The notes under the pieces: generated by a model
What the model saw: the letters and a program-made list of their open reading frames with translations, nothing else
Told to the model about the DNA's origin: nothing
Databases searched by the model: none
Made by a program: the position numbers and the translations under genes
Shown: piece by piece, positions 9,705-20,306 of the stretch
How positions within the stretch are numbered: the stretch's first letter is position 1
How the letters are laid out: every line of letters starts with the position of its first letter
Assembly: GCF_910592395.1 (NCBI RefSeq)
Contig: NC_088309.1
Span: forward strand, 6,078,501-6,142,500
Length of the DNA: 64,000 bases
Direction of reading: 5' to 3'
Source of the DNA: Lineus longissimus
Lineage: Eukaryota > Nemertea > Pilidiophora > Heteronemertea > Lineidae

Positions 9705-12700
9705 TCATCCTTCGCCATAGGTGTCAAATATGTACCACTTATACAGACAGGCGTCATTAACGTTGGGTAACACCTCACAAGGAGCAATACCAAGCATTTT
9801 CAAGACCTCATGTTTAGCGAAAAGGTGTGACAACAATGATAATATATCAGATCCAATACCAGTCCCTTGACCAAACCCAACCATTTCTTGAAAGTTCAAA
9901 GGACGTCGGGGCTTCTGAAAGAAAAAGTATTGGCCATGACAGCTACGAAGATAGATCGAAGTGATAGATGGGCTAACTGTCTATCTGAAAAGGGCGGGCG
10001 GGCGAATTTTCTTTTCCTGAACCTTTTGGGCACTGTAGTGTACATTTGTACAGGGACTTTCAGCCAATCAGATTTCGGCAAATACATTACGTCAGAAGTC
10101 TTAGAAACTTTAGAGCAGTTGGTAGAGCGCTCTTCAGAAATGGCAGAATACGATGTTCGATCCAAAGATCGTGAGTTCGAATCCGGTTGTGGACAACATT
10201 TTTCTTTTTCTTTTTTACTCTTTTTATATTTTATTTTTATAACGCGTTTCTTTTCCCTTGTTATTTAGATTTTAGATATTTTAGTTATTTCTGCTGCCTG
10301 CAACATATCTACAGAAAGGACAATAACAATAGCCCATCTCCAAGATCCAAGGGATAGTCCTTCGGATATCATATTGAGCATGAATATACAATGAGACTTG
10401 TCTCATGTGAATGGTCTTCATCCAGTAGGTATATGTTTCTCTGCAATGAGACTTGTCTTTCGATACTGCCTCGTGTGTATGGTCTTCCTCCAGTATATTT
10501 TGATACTGTATGCTTCAAATTTGATTAACAAAGCACAAAACAATACAAGCTTACTTCTAAGTTTCATGATGACGCCCCGATGACGACACAGATTTATCGG
10601 ATTTTGATTGGCTGAGAACCTGTGTACAAATGTACACTGTATACTGCCCGAAAGGTTCAGGGAAAAAAATTCGCGGGCGGGCGATTAAGCAGGCGCATAC
10701 AGTCAGATATTTAAATGGTAAAAAATGGCCGAAATTTACCTTCGCACACCATCTTTATATTTGTATAGGAGCTATAGGTAAAACTCAATGGTGACGAGAT
10801 TATTACTGCTTCCGAAAGAGATTTTGAATAGCCTTAGTCTTTTTTTGCTGCTGGTTTGCTGCGGCTTTCAGCAGATTCCTACCGACGGCACAAGGATATC
10901 TTTGAAAGCCACCACGTGACCGCAGGGCCAATGCATTGGTGTCATTATTCACATTTATCATCTTCGTGACCACGCGAAAACATGCTTAAAGCTGACATGC
11001 ATGCATAAAAACCCAAACATCAAAGATAGAAAACACAAACGCGCGACCACCAAAAGACAAACTGCACTTGAAACATGATAGACACCCAGCGACAGGTCTC
11101 ACTTGACTGCACAAACACAAGTTCATTGACGAGACAGGTCACAGAGAAAGGAAAAAAGAAAAAAATATTCCTCGAGCGGGTTCGAACTCGGAACCCTCGC
11201 CAGTTCATCCTTTCCGTCTTTTCTAATTTGGCCGTTAGGGTTTTTATGCACGCATGTCAGCTTTAAAGGGACAACCTGGGCGTGGGATTTCCCTGGCCAG
11301 GAGGATAATACCTCTGCTTGTCACCATGCGCCGCCACTTATCTCAAATAACGATTTTCGCTAGTGTGCGAGGCAGTTTTGGACATGACCTGTGAAATTCA
11401 GGCAGGCCTAAGGTTACACCCAGTTTTTGTGCACTGTTTATTGCAGTTCAATGATGTATTTCAATTTTCCTGTTTGGACTGAGAAGTCACGGTTCTACTG
11501 GAAGCCATTTTTGTAGGAAAAACCACCATATCTCATGCCACGGTTCCCATTTGATACCGCTGAATACAAGAGGGGGTAGGCCTATCACTAAACCATGGTC
11601 ATTTCATAACACAAGCCTGGGAACAACTGGCAGGGTTTATCAAAGCTCTGGGATGCTGATCTCCGATTGATCCTCGATCGTCGCACAGTTGGCAGCACAG
11701 AGGTGAAATGAGACGATTGGTGATCACTAAATCCTTAAGGCTAGAGGGAGGTAATTATAATATGATCTCCACCGCCCGACCCGATTACGTCATTACCGGA
11801 ATTTCGGGTGGGAAATACCCCAAGTATTTACATCACAATGGCAGTTCTGAAGTAATCGATGAGCTAGACGTTGCGGTTAAAATTTACAATCCCCGATCGG
11901 AAATGACGTAGTTTGATCGCATTCAACTATAAATCCATTGAACAGTCGTGCTTCGTTAGTCAACCGATGACCTTTTTTTGGGGTGTGATCGGGGATTGTA
12001 AACTCGTTCCGAAGTTGCCACCCGGAATTCCGGTACTGACGTCATCGGGTCGGGCGGTGGAGATCATATTATAATTACCTCCCTCTGGCCTTTGGGATTT
12101 AGTGATCACCGAGACGATTGGTAATTTCTGCCATGTCTTCATGTAAATGTCTCTGAACTACTTCGATTGTATGCCTTATCTTTCTGATCTGGTCAAGGTC
12201 CTCATCATACATATCACATGTCATAGTATCAAGGGCCGATTGGTTCAGAGATAGAATGTGTTATGAGCACGTGGCGTGTGACGTCATAAAACATGGCAGA
12301 CATGACCGATCGTCTCATTTTCTTGCTGCCAGAACGATATAGTACCATAGATAGGGTATGGGCTAACAGTGTCCTCCTTTCAAAGGTCAGCTAAGCCGAG
12401 TGTGGAAATATTCAGAACAGCAGTGGCGGATTTAGGGGTCCCGCATGAATCATCCCTCTTTGATATTTTAGGGCACCTCTCCTCAAGAACTCTCCCCTTC
12501 ATTTTCAGGATTGCACCTTCGGCTCTATCATGAGTTCTCATTGGTGGAGCAGCGCCCCCCCCCCCCGCTTCTTTCCCAAATTTCTTGATCCGCCACTGCT
12601 GCAGAGATGAGAAGTTTCAAAAGAATACATGTATGTGCGATCAAGGAAGTTTCGATAGAGAAAAATAACTCACCATGGTGGTGTTCACGTCGTATCTTGT

Positions 12701-13472
12701 GATAAACCGGTTGGGCAGCATTGGGTGTGCTAGACAGGACAACGTGTCTGGCGTCTGCAAGAAATGAAAATGATATGATAAGATTGTACATTGTATCAGA
12801 CAATATTCGCAAAATTTGGGGAGAAAAAGTTGTGGAGAAATCAGGCTGAACTCACCAATGTTGAACCAGTGCTTCGACTTTGCGTCGACACAACTGAACG
12901 CTTGTGTTCCCAAAACCGGTCTGTCATACCAGGAGCACAGCCAAAGTCAACGCCCCGTATTGAGTACGTTACGTCAGAGAGGTTACCAAACCACTCATCT
13001 ATACAAATTGTGATTTTCAATCAAATTCATTGACCCGGATACACGAAAATGCTCACGATAGAAAGCTGATTGGTCTAATACTGAGGTCACGGTCGGATGA
13101 ACAGGAGTTGGACAACAAGTGACATAACTTCGCAGAAACTTGGCTTTTGTGGTATTTTTAAACGAGGCTACGTGACGTTACATGATTGTTGAAATTTATA
13201 GCCAGTAGTATTCACACTTGCAATTTTTTTTTAATTCAAGGTCAAGTTTGCGCACCGAGCGATTGAAAGTGGTCCGTTTTCGCGTGTGTTGGGTGCGCTC
13301 ACATGAATTGATAGCTTATGCTGCTCCGCCTGTCTAGCTGAGAGTTATGGCTGGTCAAATCTCTGTGCTGTGGCCACACCCAAAACTTTGGGGGGAAAAA
13401 TTCCCAAAAAATACAAAACTTCATAGTTTTCTCATATTCTATTCCTAACTTCTCACTTGTCATTCGTGACAT
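9705..13472 (-). CDS. orphan four-exon gene, 149-residue protein
   Basis: Exons on the minus strand, in transcript order, are 13472-13457 (ATG, MSRMT plus 1 nt), 12998-12856, 12754-12674 and 9914-9705 (stop TGA). Donors are GTGAGA, GTGAGT and GTGAGT; acceptors are tttgtatag, tttcttgcag and tttctttcag. Lengths of 16, 143, 81 and 210 nt sum to 450 with matching phases and no stop. Readable segments include SIRGVDFGCAPGMTDRFWEH, CLAHPMLPNRFITRYDV, MVGFGQGTGIGSDILSLLSH and the C-terminus LYKWYIFDTYGEG. There is no signal peptide, membrane segment or domain I can name. Small, aromatic, Gly/Pro-rich soluble proteins of this kind are common among ciliary proteins, but that is only a guess. The frame stays open upstream of 13472 to about 13532, so the first exon and start are the least certain part. 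The gene is divergent from HIRIP3 and its last intron carries four transposons. Confidence 0.65.
10004..10672. mobile_element. non-autonomous TIR element with a tRNA-like module
   Basis: About 80-bp inverted ends: the left starts GAATTTTCTTTTCCTGAACC and the complement of the right starts GAATTTTTTTCCCTGAACC. Both continue through 'gggca', 'gtgtacatttgtaca' and 'cagccaatca'. The 10-11 bp sequence gcgggcgggcg flanks both ends (9994-10004 and 10673-10683), a likely target-site duplication, although it is GC-rich and simple. The inside has no transposase but holds a tRNA-like segment with a T-rich run after it. The element lies in the last intron of the minus-strand gene, about 90 bp upstream of its acceptor. 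Confidence 0.8.
10104..10215 (+). promoter_or_regulatory. degenerate tRNA-derived Pol III module (A box, B box, T-run)
   Basis: An A-box-like TAGAGCAGTTGG at 10111-10122 and a B-box-like GAGTTCGAATCC at 10173-10184 are spaced as in tRNA genes. Runs of T follow from 10199, as in a Pol III terminator. The acceptor, D and T stems do not pair, so this is not a working tRNA gene. It resembles the head of a tRNA-derived SINE caught inside the inverted-repeat element. Confidence 0.6.
10990..11262. mobile_element. small TIR element flanked by TTAA
   Basis: The left end AGCTGACATGCATGCATAAA and the right end, in complement AGCTGACATGCGTGCATAAA, form a roughly 27-bp inverted repeat with one mismatch. 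TTAA stands directly outside both ends (10986-10989 and 11263-11266), the target duplication typical of piggyBac-type transposition. The element is 273 bp and has no transposase. Read on the minus strand, it contains a B-box-like GAGTTCGAACCC at about 11180 followed by a T-rich run, like the neighbouring element. Confidence 0.8.
11719..12110. mobile_element. 392-bp long-TIR element with 9-bp target duplication
   Basis: The ends start GGTGATCACTAAATCC in both directions, and the arms match for about 95 bp, including 'gagggaggtaattataata', 'gatctccaccgcccgaccc' and 'accggaattycgggtgg'. The 9-bp direct repeat gagacgatt abuts both ends exactly (11710-11718 and 12111-12119). A second inner inverted pair ('tacaatccccgatc', 11885 and its complement near 11988) lies further in. 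Long arms plus a 9-bp duplication are the hallmark of Mutator-like non-autonomous elements. No coding capacity. Confidence 0.9.
12421..12598. mobile_element. hAT-like short MITE
   Basis: The left end is CAGTGGCGGAT and the right end is its complement ATCCGCCACTG, an 11-bp inverted repeat of the CAGNGGCGG type seen in hAT elements. The 8-bp flanks (cagaacag, ctgcagag) match only at 5 of 8 positions, so the target duplication is decayed or the limits are slightly off. A 12-C run lies inside. It sits in the last intron of the minus-strand gene. Confidence 0.6.
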
Positions 13473-14008
13473 CAGAACGAACAAGTCTTTTCCAATGATC
13501 GGACTACGTAGGGTTGTCCCACTCTTTACACCTTAGTGTGCTGTTTGTGACGTGAGACACCAGTCCTGACGACCAGCATCAGTAAATGAATCTAGTCTCA
13601 TCATTTGGCGACATCTGCATTCACATCGAACACACCTAGTTAACCTTGTTAGTCGATGATTCGCTCATCCTCTCACTGCTCTAGCTGTGTCTAGTCTGCA
13701 GTTATTGAGCTGTGTCAACCTCTATACCGCGCACAGACAAAAAGTGAATTAGCAACCGTGGTCCAAGAACTAGACAAACTACAAGTCCCGGGCGCCACAA
13801 CGTCGAAACGGTTCCTGGTGCAGTTTACAGTATAAAGAAAAGCTGGCCATTTCAATCGGCCGTCAATCCCCAAGATGCAAATAAAAAGGGTATGAGCGAA
13901 ACCCAGGCACAGCCGTATGTAGGTCGTCGGAGACAATTCCGAAGACACCAGAAGATCCGGTAGAAGTGGAATTAATCACGATAGTTTAAAGTTTGACGAC
14001 AAAAAAGC
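13473..14008. promoter_or_regulatory. probable bidirectional promoter region
   Basis: This 536-bp gap separates the proposed starts of two divergent genes, the minus-strand orphan (ATG 13472) and HIRIP3 (ATG 14009). No clear TATA box lies near either start. Shared regulation is inferred from geometry only. Both 5' UTRs must lie here unless an upstream non-coding exon exists. Confidence 0.4.
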
Positions 14009-17000
14009 ATGGCGGAGTTTTCAACCCCGTTTCGCGAATTTGTGAAAACATTGCTGATAAAAGGATGCAATATGAAGTAAATTGTTACATATTATAGCAG
14101 GTTTAGTAGCCCACATGCTACTGATCATTTTGATACCAAATGATATGGGATTCAAACTCTACACGTAGAATGAACCCGAATAAATAAAGCGAACTAAGGC
14201 CATGATGATGATTATGATACAGGAACTTGAGGAAGTTCACAGTAAAATGGTTTTCCCCCAAAGTCCAATTCTAGGCCCACAAAGGGGAATATCTGACTCG
14301 GATGAAAAACTATGGTATCAGACATGTAGGACACTCTGCAAGTCAGTTCCATTTCCATGGCAGTCGCCAAAACCTGACGGATAAATGTCAAATGATGCAT
14401 CATTTTGTAATTTTTCAGAGAGATTACCCTGCGTACCCTTCGGGAGAAATATCTGGTCCATACTGGACGGGATAGCTTCAACAAGTTGGAGAAGTTGCAA
14501 ATGAAAAGTGTTGTCTTGGAAGAGTTAGAAAAGGTAGCTTTCGAAAAAACTATATCAAGTAGAGATGAGAGAAGAAAGAACAACTCAAAAGAACATCTTA
14601 ATCAATATGTTTTTCTTTAATCACACGGTGCTTAATAATTAATTGCAATCGATCCCCAAACCATTTGGAATGGTTGCTATTGAGGGCAAGGCCAGTGGAA
14701 ACTAATTTATTCCTCTCTTGTCTTCATACTTGGTAAAATAACCATGTTACTTCGCACTTTTAATATGTCAATGTGTAACTTTTCTCCTATAGCCACTGAA
14801 ACTTATTATGATATTTTTATCTATTTCAGTTTCCTGGTAGTGAACCAACAGAATCAGATGACGGAAGTGCTCCAACGTCACCACCTGAAACTTCCAGCTA
14901 CAGGAGAACGAGCGGTTCACAGCAGAGTTGGGAATCGCCACATCAGGGAATCCAGGTAGCATCTACAACAGCAAACAACTCTTCAACAAGGCCGACAAGT
15001 AAACCCAAGAGAATGAGTGCAGAACAGGCCGTCAATATGCTTCAGGGTAAAGGGGAAGATAATGTCGATAGTCTACCGGTTAGGGGAATGGCCTTAAGAT
15101 CATCCCCTCGCAAGAGAACACCAACAAGGGTTTCCCCTGCTGTGCGCAAAACCTCACCAAGGGTATGCAAGGCAAAGAAAAGGCTGAGCTCAGATCTGAT
15201 CATGGCTGAAATTGTGAATGACGGTTCAGATTCTGAGGTCAGTTGTGGTGTTGATCAGCAAGAAGAAAGTGATGGCGATATTGATAAGGGATGCAGTGAC
15301 GAGGTGGTTACGGATATTGGGGATGATGAGGACACTGATGTTGAGGGATGCAGTCAGGGGGCGGATCAGACAGTTGATGAGATGGAGGGTGATGTTCCAA
15401 AGTCCGATATGGATGTTTCGAATGATGGGAGCTTCGTCGAGTGGCGCCCAGTCATCAAGAAGAAAAAAGTGGCTCTTGAATCTGATGATACTGATTTTGA
15501 GATGGACGGTTGTGACACAATTTTGCTTTCGCCTCTAGGAAAGGGGAGCAGAAAGTTAAATCAGAGCGAGATCTTATTACCTTTGTCGAAAGGAAAGCAG
15601 AAAAAAGTTGTAGGAGAGAAAGCAGATGAAACGAGTAAAGACCTTGTTAAAAAATCTTCAGCTGAAGAATCAAAAACGTCTTTGAAAAGTGTTGACCATG
15701 ACAAGAAGGTTCCGATGGGTTATTTTGTTGGCACAGAAAGGAAGGAGTGTAGAATTGTTCTACAGAAACTAAACATGGATTCTCTTCTCTCGGCTGTCAG
15801 TTTCTATAAGAATAAATCTGCGGCAAATTCTTCGAGAGTAAAATCGGATGAGATTGTCAAAGGAATGAGTCAATTTGGTGGTCATAGCCTGGAGACGAAT
15901 AAAATGGAAGATGATAGTCACAGTGATGATACAGATGTTGGTGATGTTACACCTAGAAAAGAACAACTGGCTGTTCGATCTAGGAAAGGCAACTCAAAGA
16001 GGAAGCCTCACAGAAAGGGTGTTACTGTTGGTGTTTGTGGTGATGACAGTTCCAGTAGTGATGGTGAACCACTTTCTGTACTGGTGGGAAGGAATTCTCC
16101 TGGAATTGGTGCTAAGAATTCTGCGGAGCATTCCTCTAGTGATGATGAATCATTGTCTGTAGACAGGCTGAGGAATGGGAAGTCTCCAAGAGAGCTCGTA
16201 AGAGACAGAAAACCTTCTCGACGAAAGTCTTCGAGAATGAGTGCTGTTCTTAATGAAAGTTATGCAGAGATATTGAGTAGTGACAGTGACACAGATCTGG
16301 AGTCTGTTACGTTAAAAAGTAAACAATGTGATCCGAAGGATCCTGTAGATGAGACAAGATTAGGGCAACGGTCGCCAAGAAAATGTGCTGTTAAGGAAAG
16401 TTATGCAGAGACTTTGAGTGATGAGGATGGGAAGCCTTTGAAGAAGAACTTCCGTGATAAAAGACCAAGGAGAGTGTCGCCGAGAAAAGCAGTAACTGTA
16501 AGGCAGGAAAAAGTTGTGAGAGACAGCAGCAGTGATGACTTCGAAGACATTACACCAAAGAAAGGTCCCATGAAAAAGATGCATTCCAAAGATAAAAAGA
16601 AAGTGTTTAGTGCAAGCGACAGTGACACAGATGTTCAAGATGTGACACCAAAGAAAGAAAACTTTGTCATAGGTTCTGACGAAGGAAAAGAGACAAGATC
16701 AGGGCAACGGTCGCCAAGAAAATGTGCTGTTAAGGAAAGTTATGCAGAGACTTTGAGTGATGAGGATGGGAAGCCTTTGAAGAAGAACTTCAGTGATAAA
16801 AGACCAAGGAGAGTGTCGCCGAGAAAAGCAGTAACTGTGAGGCAGGAAAAAGTTGTGAGAGACAGCAGCAGTGATGACATCGAAGACATTACACCAAAGA
16901 AAGGTCCCATGAAAAAGATGCATTCCAAAGATAAAAAGAAAGTGTTTAGTGCAAGTGACAGTGACACAGATGTTCAAGATGTGACACCAAAGAAAGAAAA

Positions 17001-19587
17001 CTTTGTCATAGGTTCTGACGAAGGAAAAGTGAAGGATTTAAGTCCCATTGTGTCTGAAGGTAATAAGGACAAGTTTAGTGAAAGTAGCAGTGACACTGAC
17101 ATAGGTGACGTGGCACTGAAATGGGAGACAGTTGCAAAGGAGAGTGAGTCGCCAAGAAAACATGCTCCATTAGCAAAGAGAGGTCAGGCTGTGCTTGAGA
17201 GCTCAAGTGATGATGAACCTTTGTCCAGCTTGAGAGGTGGAAAGTCTCAAAGAAATCATCCTTGGTCTCCTGAATGCAGCTTGCCTCGAAAAAAGTATTT
17301 TGACAGTTCTAGCAATGAATCCGACAAATTACCCGAACTAACTCCTAGGAAAACTGATCTGACGAAGTATGAGCAAGATTCGGCTGAGAAAGGTGTCGGG
17401 AAAAGTGAGGACTATTTCACTTTAAGCAGTGATGAGGAAATTTTGAAAGCTTTGGTTGGGAAATCACAGAAGAAACGGAGGCCGAAAAAAATTCGCACGC
17501 CAAACCAATCCAAGTCCCAGAAATTTAAGAGGAAGGCTGTGAGTTCGAGTGATTCTGACGAGGAACCACTGAGGGTAATTAAGGTACTTCTTTGCACATT
17601 TCACATTTTGCTGTCTCCTTGACCCAACTAAAAATGAAAAACCTCGGTTAAGATGGAGATAAGTGAAAAATCCATCCCTTTTAAATGTAACTAATACAAA
17701 TTGACTGCAACTAATGTTTCAGGTATCTGAAGCTAACTCTATTTTACAGTTGTTGCTGTAGATTGAAATAATCCTTAAAACTAAGTTTACTACAATGTAC
17801 ATGAAAGTGCCTGAGTTATAAATTGCAAAGACTGTCTCAACCATTACCCAGTCTACAGTTTTGCCTGTGATCGATTTTTGAATTATAAACTCTTTTCAGG
17901 ATCATTCCAGGACGACAAAAATTTCCCCGAAGGAAGTCTCAAAAAAGGACAAGAAATTACAAGAGAGTAGTGATCTTGAAACAAGCATCGATACCTCAGA
18001 TAGTGAAATAGTTCCCCTGAAGTCGTCAGGTCAATCCAAGAACATGGCAAGTTTTCAAAAGGCCACGAAAAAGGATACTGGTGGTCAGGGTGGAAAACGA
18101 AAGGTAGGCAAGTGCCAGTTTTCAATTTTTATGCCCCTTTTTGTGTTATCATATCAAAAAGAAAGAGTAGTGATCTCATATTATGCCTGCTGCCAAGGAT
18201 GCATTCAATCTAATCTATACTTGCTTCCTTGAATTATGTTTCATATCTTGTTTGTTTTTAGCGATCACAAGGCAGCAGTCAGGAGAGTGGAAGTGCTAGT
18301 GGTCCAAAGAAGAAAGCAGCTAAAGTTGACAAGGTAGGGCTAACATGTTATCAGTAGTCTATTGGTTTCTCTTGACAAGAGTTGCAGTGTTTGTTATACA
18401 GGGTGAGGTCACTAGCTTCATGTTCAGCCCTCCTCTTTCATCAACCGTGCTTGGGGTCGGCCATGCCAGAGTTTTGTAACAGCCATTGATAATTCTTCTT
18501 ACTCCTTTTAATTCATGATTGAATTTGTTTTCATTGAAGGGTGGCAGTCTTGAGAAGCAGTACAAATTCCTGGTGCGGGTCAACCGCGAGGCAGGCTTGT
18601 TTGTCCATTACCGGGCCATGAAGAATATGAATGAGGGGAAGAAGATCAAATTCCTTAAAGAGGCTTTGGACAAGGCAGGAATGAAAGGTATATTGCTGTT
18701 GGGTATTTCAGGCCAGCCACCATGTTTTGTCGTAGTGGAGATTGGACATGGGTGGCCAATTTTGATGTTTGTTGTCCATGGTCAGACATCATGGAATTGG
18801 CCCCCTACTTTGCACACACTTCTGTCCATGATATGACATAATTCCACCATTTCACCGGAGCCGACAACCAGTAAATCCGGCTGAAGCTTATCCCGGTTTC
18901 CAAAGTATCACTCTCCCTGGATAGGATGCTGGTCTATCGCAGGTTAAAGTTCCCACGGTGTGGAGAATCAAGTAGGGTTAAGTGCCTTGCCCAAGGACAC
19001 AAAGACGAAACAGTGCTGATTTGTTTACACACTTGTATATTGGTACATTATACATTGTATGGGTATGATGATCTTATCTTGGTTACTTTTGTTTCCAGGG
19101 AGGCCGACCTTAGAAAAGGCTGAGGAGTTGAAACTGCAACGTGAAGTGGCAGAGTTGAATGCTGGAAATATTATCAACATTGATTCAGGTAAGCGGCCAT
19201 GTTAAAAGTTTCTTAACTCACCAAAGCTGATCTCAGAATCTTTCATATCCCAGAATGCATAGCACACTTGGTGCCTTCTTAGAAACCTATATCAGGCAGT
19301 GTCTATTTTACAAGTCAACTTGACAGCTGTCCGCTTCACATTTTTGATAGACATTGCATAACATTGCGCAACAGATTTTGGTATATAACGGCCCCATGAA
19401 AATGCTGGCCCCTCCGAGTCTGATATGTGTTTTATCATGTTCTATTCCTACAGGCACCTCTAAGAGAAGTTCCAGGAGTCGATCGCAGACAACAAGCAGT
19501 CGTCCTGCGCCGAAACCACAGACGCCAGCTAAGAAGAGGTTTTCAAGATTATCGGACATTATCGATAGTGAGGGATCATCGGATTAA
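14009..19587 (+). CDS. HIRIP3: HIRIP3 homologue, H2A-H2B histone chaperone
   Basis: Eight exons join with consistent phases: 14009-14076, 14419-14533, 14830-17574 (or 17583), 17900-18103, 18262-18333, 18540-18687, 19099-19188 and 19454-19587, for about 1190 residues. The N-terminus (MAEFSTPFREFV, then LRTLREKYLVHTGRDSF) matches the start of vertebrate HIRIP3. The C-terminus (KFLKEALDKAGMKGRPTLEK, AELNAGNIINIDSG, FSRLSDIIDSEGSSD) matches its conserved end including the CHZ motif, which binds H2A-H2B. HIRIP3 interacts with HIRA and is a CK2 substrate; it acts in the nucleus. The middle is disordered and acidic/basic: repeated S/D-rich CK2-like sites followed by D(V/I)TPKK or SPRK patches. It is about twice the length of human HIRIP3 (556), owing to expansion of the large exon, including a 339-bp tandem duplication. 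The start has A at -3 and G at +4. The exon 3 donor is ambiguous by 9 bp. Confidence 0.93.
16351..17028 (+). repeat. in-frame 339-bp tandem duplication inside HIRIP3
   Basis: Two nearly identical units (16351-16689 and 16690-17028) encode 113 residues each, at about residues 569-681 and 682-794. Each runs from ETR.GQRSPRKCAVKESYAE to a segment ending IGSDEGK. The nucleotide differences are few, for example 'cttccgtga/cttcagtga' and 'gacttc/gacatc', so the duplication is recent. Antisense open frames of 92 and 75 codons repeat at the same 339-bp offset and are shadows. Confidence 0.95.
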
Positions 19588-19816
19588 GCGAGAGCTTAAG
19601 TTAAAAAATGATGGTGCCAGTTTCATTGCATTTGTGATTGTAACTCTTATTTGTTGGCTTTTACCAGGTGCTCCGATGCCCATATGTTACATGTACATAG
19701 TGTAGGTTTCAACCAGGTACACTTGTGCTTGTATGTGAGGTATAGTTTTCACAGGTGGCCTGGCCCTCATCTATCAGGCATAGGTTCAACCAGGTGGTCT
19801 GGTGCTCAAATATTAG

Positions 19817-20306
19817 GTGTAGGCTTCATATGTTAGGTGAACATGGTGTGTGGTCCTCATATATTAGGCGTAGGTTTCATATGTTAGGTGAACATGGTGT
19901 GTGGTCCTCATATATTAGGCGTAGGTTTCATATGTTAGGTGAACATGGTGTGTGGTCCTCATATATAAGGCGTAGGTTTCATATGTTAGGTGAACATGGT
20001 GTGTGGTCCTCATATATAAGGCGTAGGTTTCATATGTTAGGTGAACATGGTGTGTGGTCCTCATATATAAGGCGTAGGTTTCATATGTTAGGTGAACATG
20101 GTGTGTGGTCCTCATATATAAGGCGTAGGCTTCATATGTTAGGTGAACATGGTGTGTGGTCCTCATATATTAGGCGTAGGTTTCATGTTAGGTGAACATG
20201 GTGTGTGGTCCTCATATATTAGGCGTAGGTTTCATATGCTAGGTGAACATGGTGTGTGGTCCTCATATATTAGGCGTAGGTTTCATATGTTAGGTGAACA
20301 TGATGT
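19817..20306 (+). repeat. 51-bp minisatellite, about 10 copies, just after HIRIP3
   Basis: The unit 'gcgtaggtttcatatgttag' continues as 'gtgaacatggtgtgtggtcc' and 'tcatatattag', 51 bp in all. Copies are highly uniform; one near 20185 lacks 4 bases. The array starts 230 bp after the HIRIP3 stop codon, so it probably lies in the 3' UTR. The 17-residue repeated peptides on either strand come from the period being a multiple of three. Confidence 0.93.

Noticed and set aside
10104-10198. Functional tRNA gene
   Set aside because: A- and B-box-like sequences are present, but the acceptor, D and T arms do not base-pair, so only a tRNA-derived module is supported.
16360-16977. Paired antisense frames of 92 and 75 codons at 339-bp spacing
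   Set aside because: Shadows of the tandem duplication inside the HIRIP3 large exon.
15013-17622. HIRIP3 as an 869-codon single-exon gene starting at 15013
   Set aside because: The frame is open upstream to an acceptor at 14829, and two earlier exons match the conserved HIRIP3 N-terminus in phase. The last residues after the donor are intron translation.
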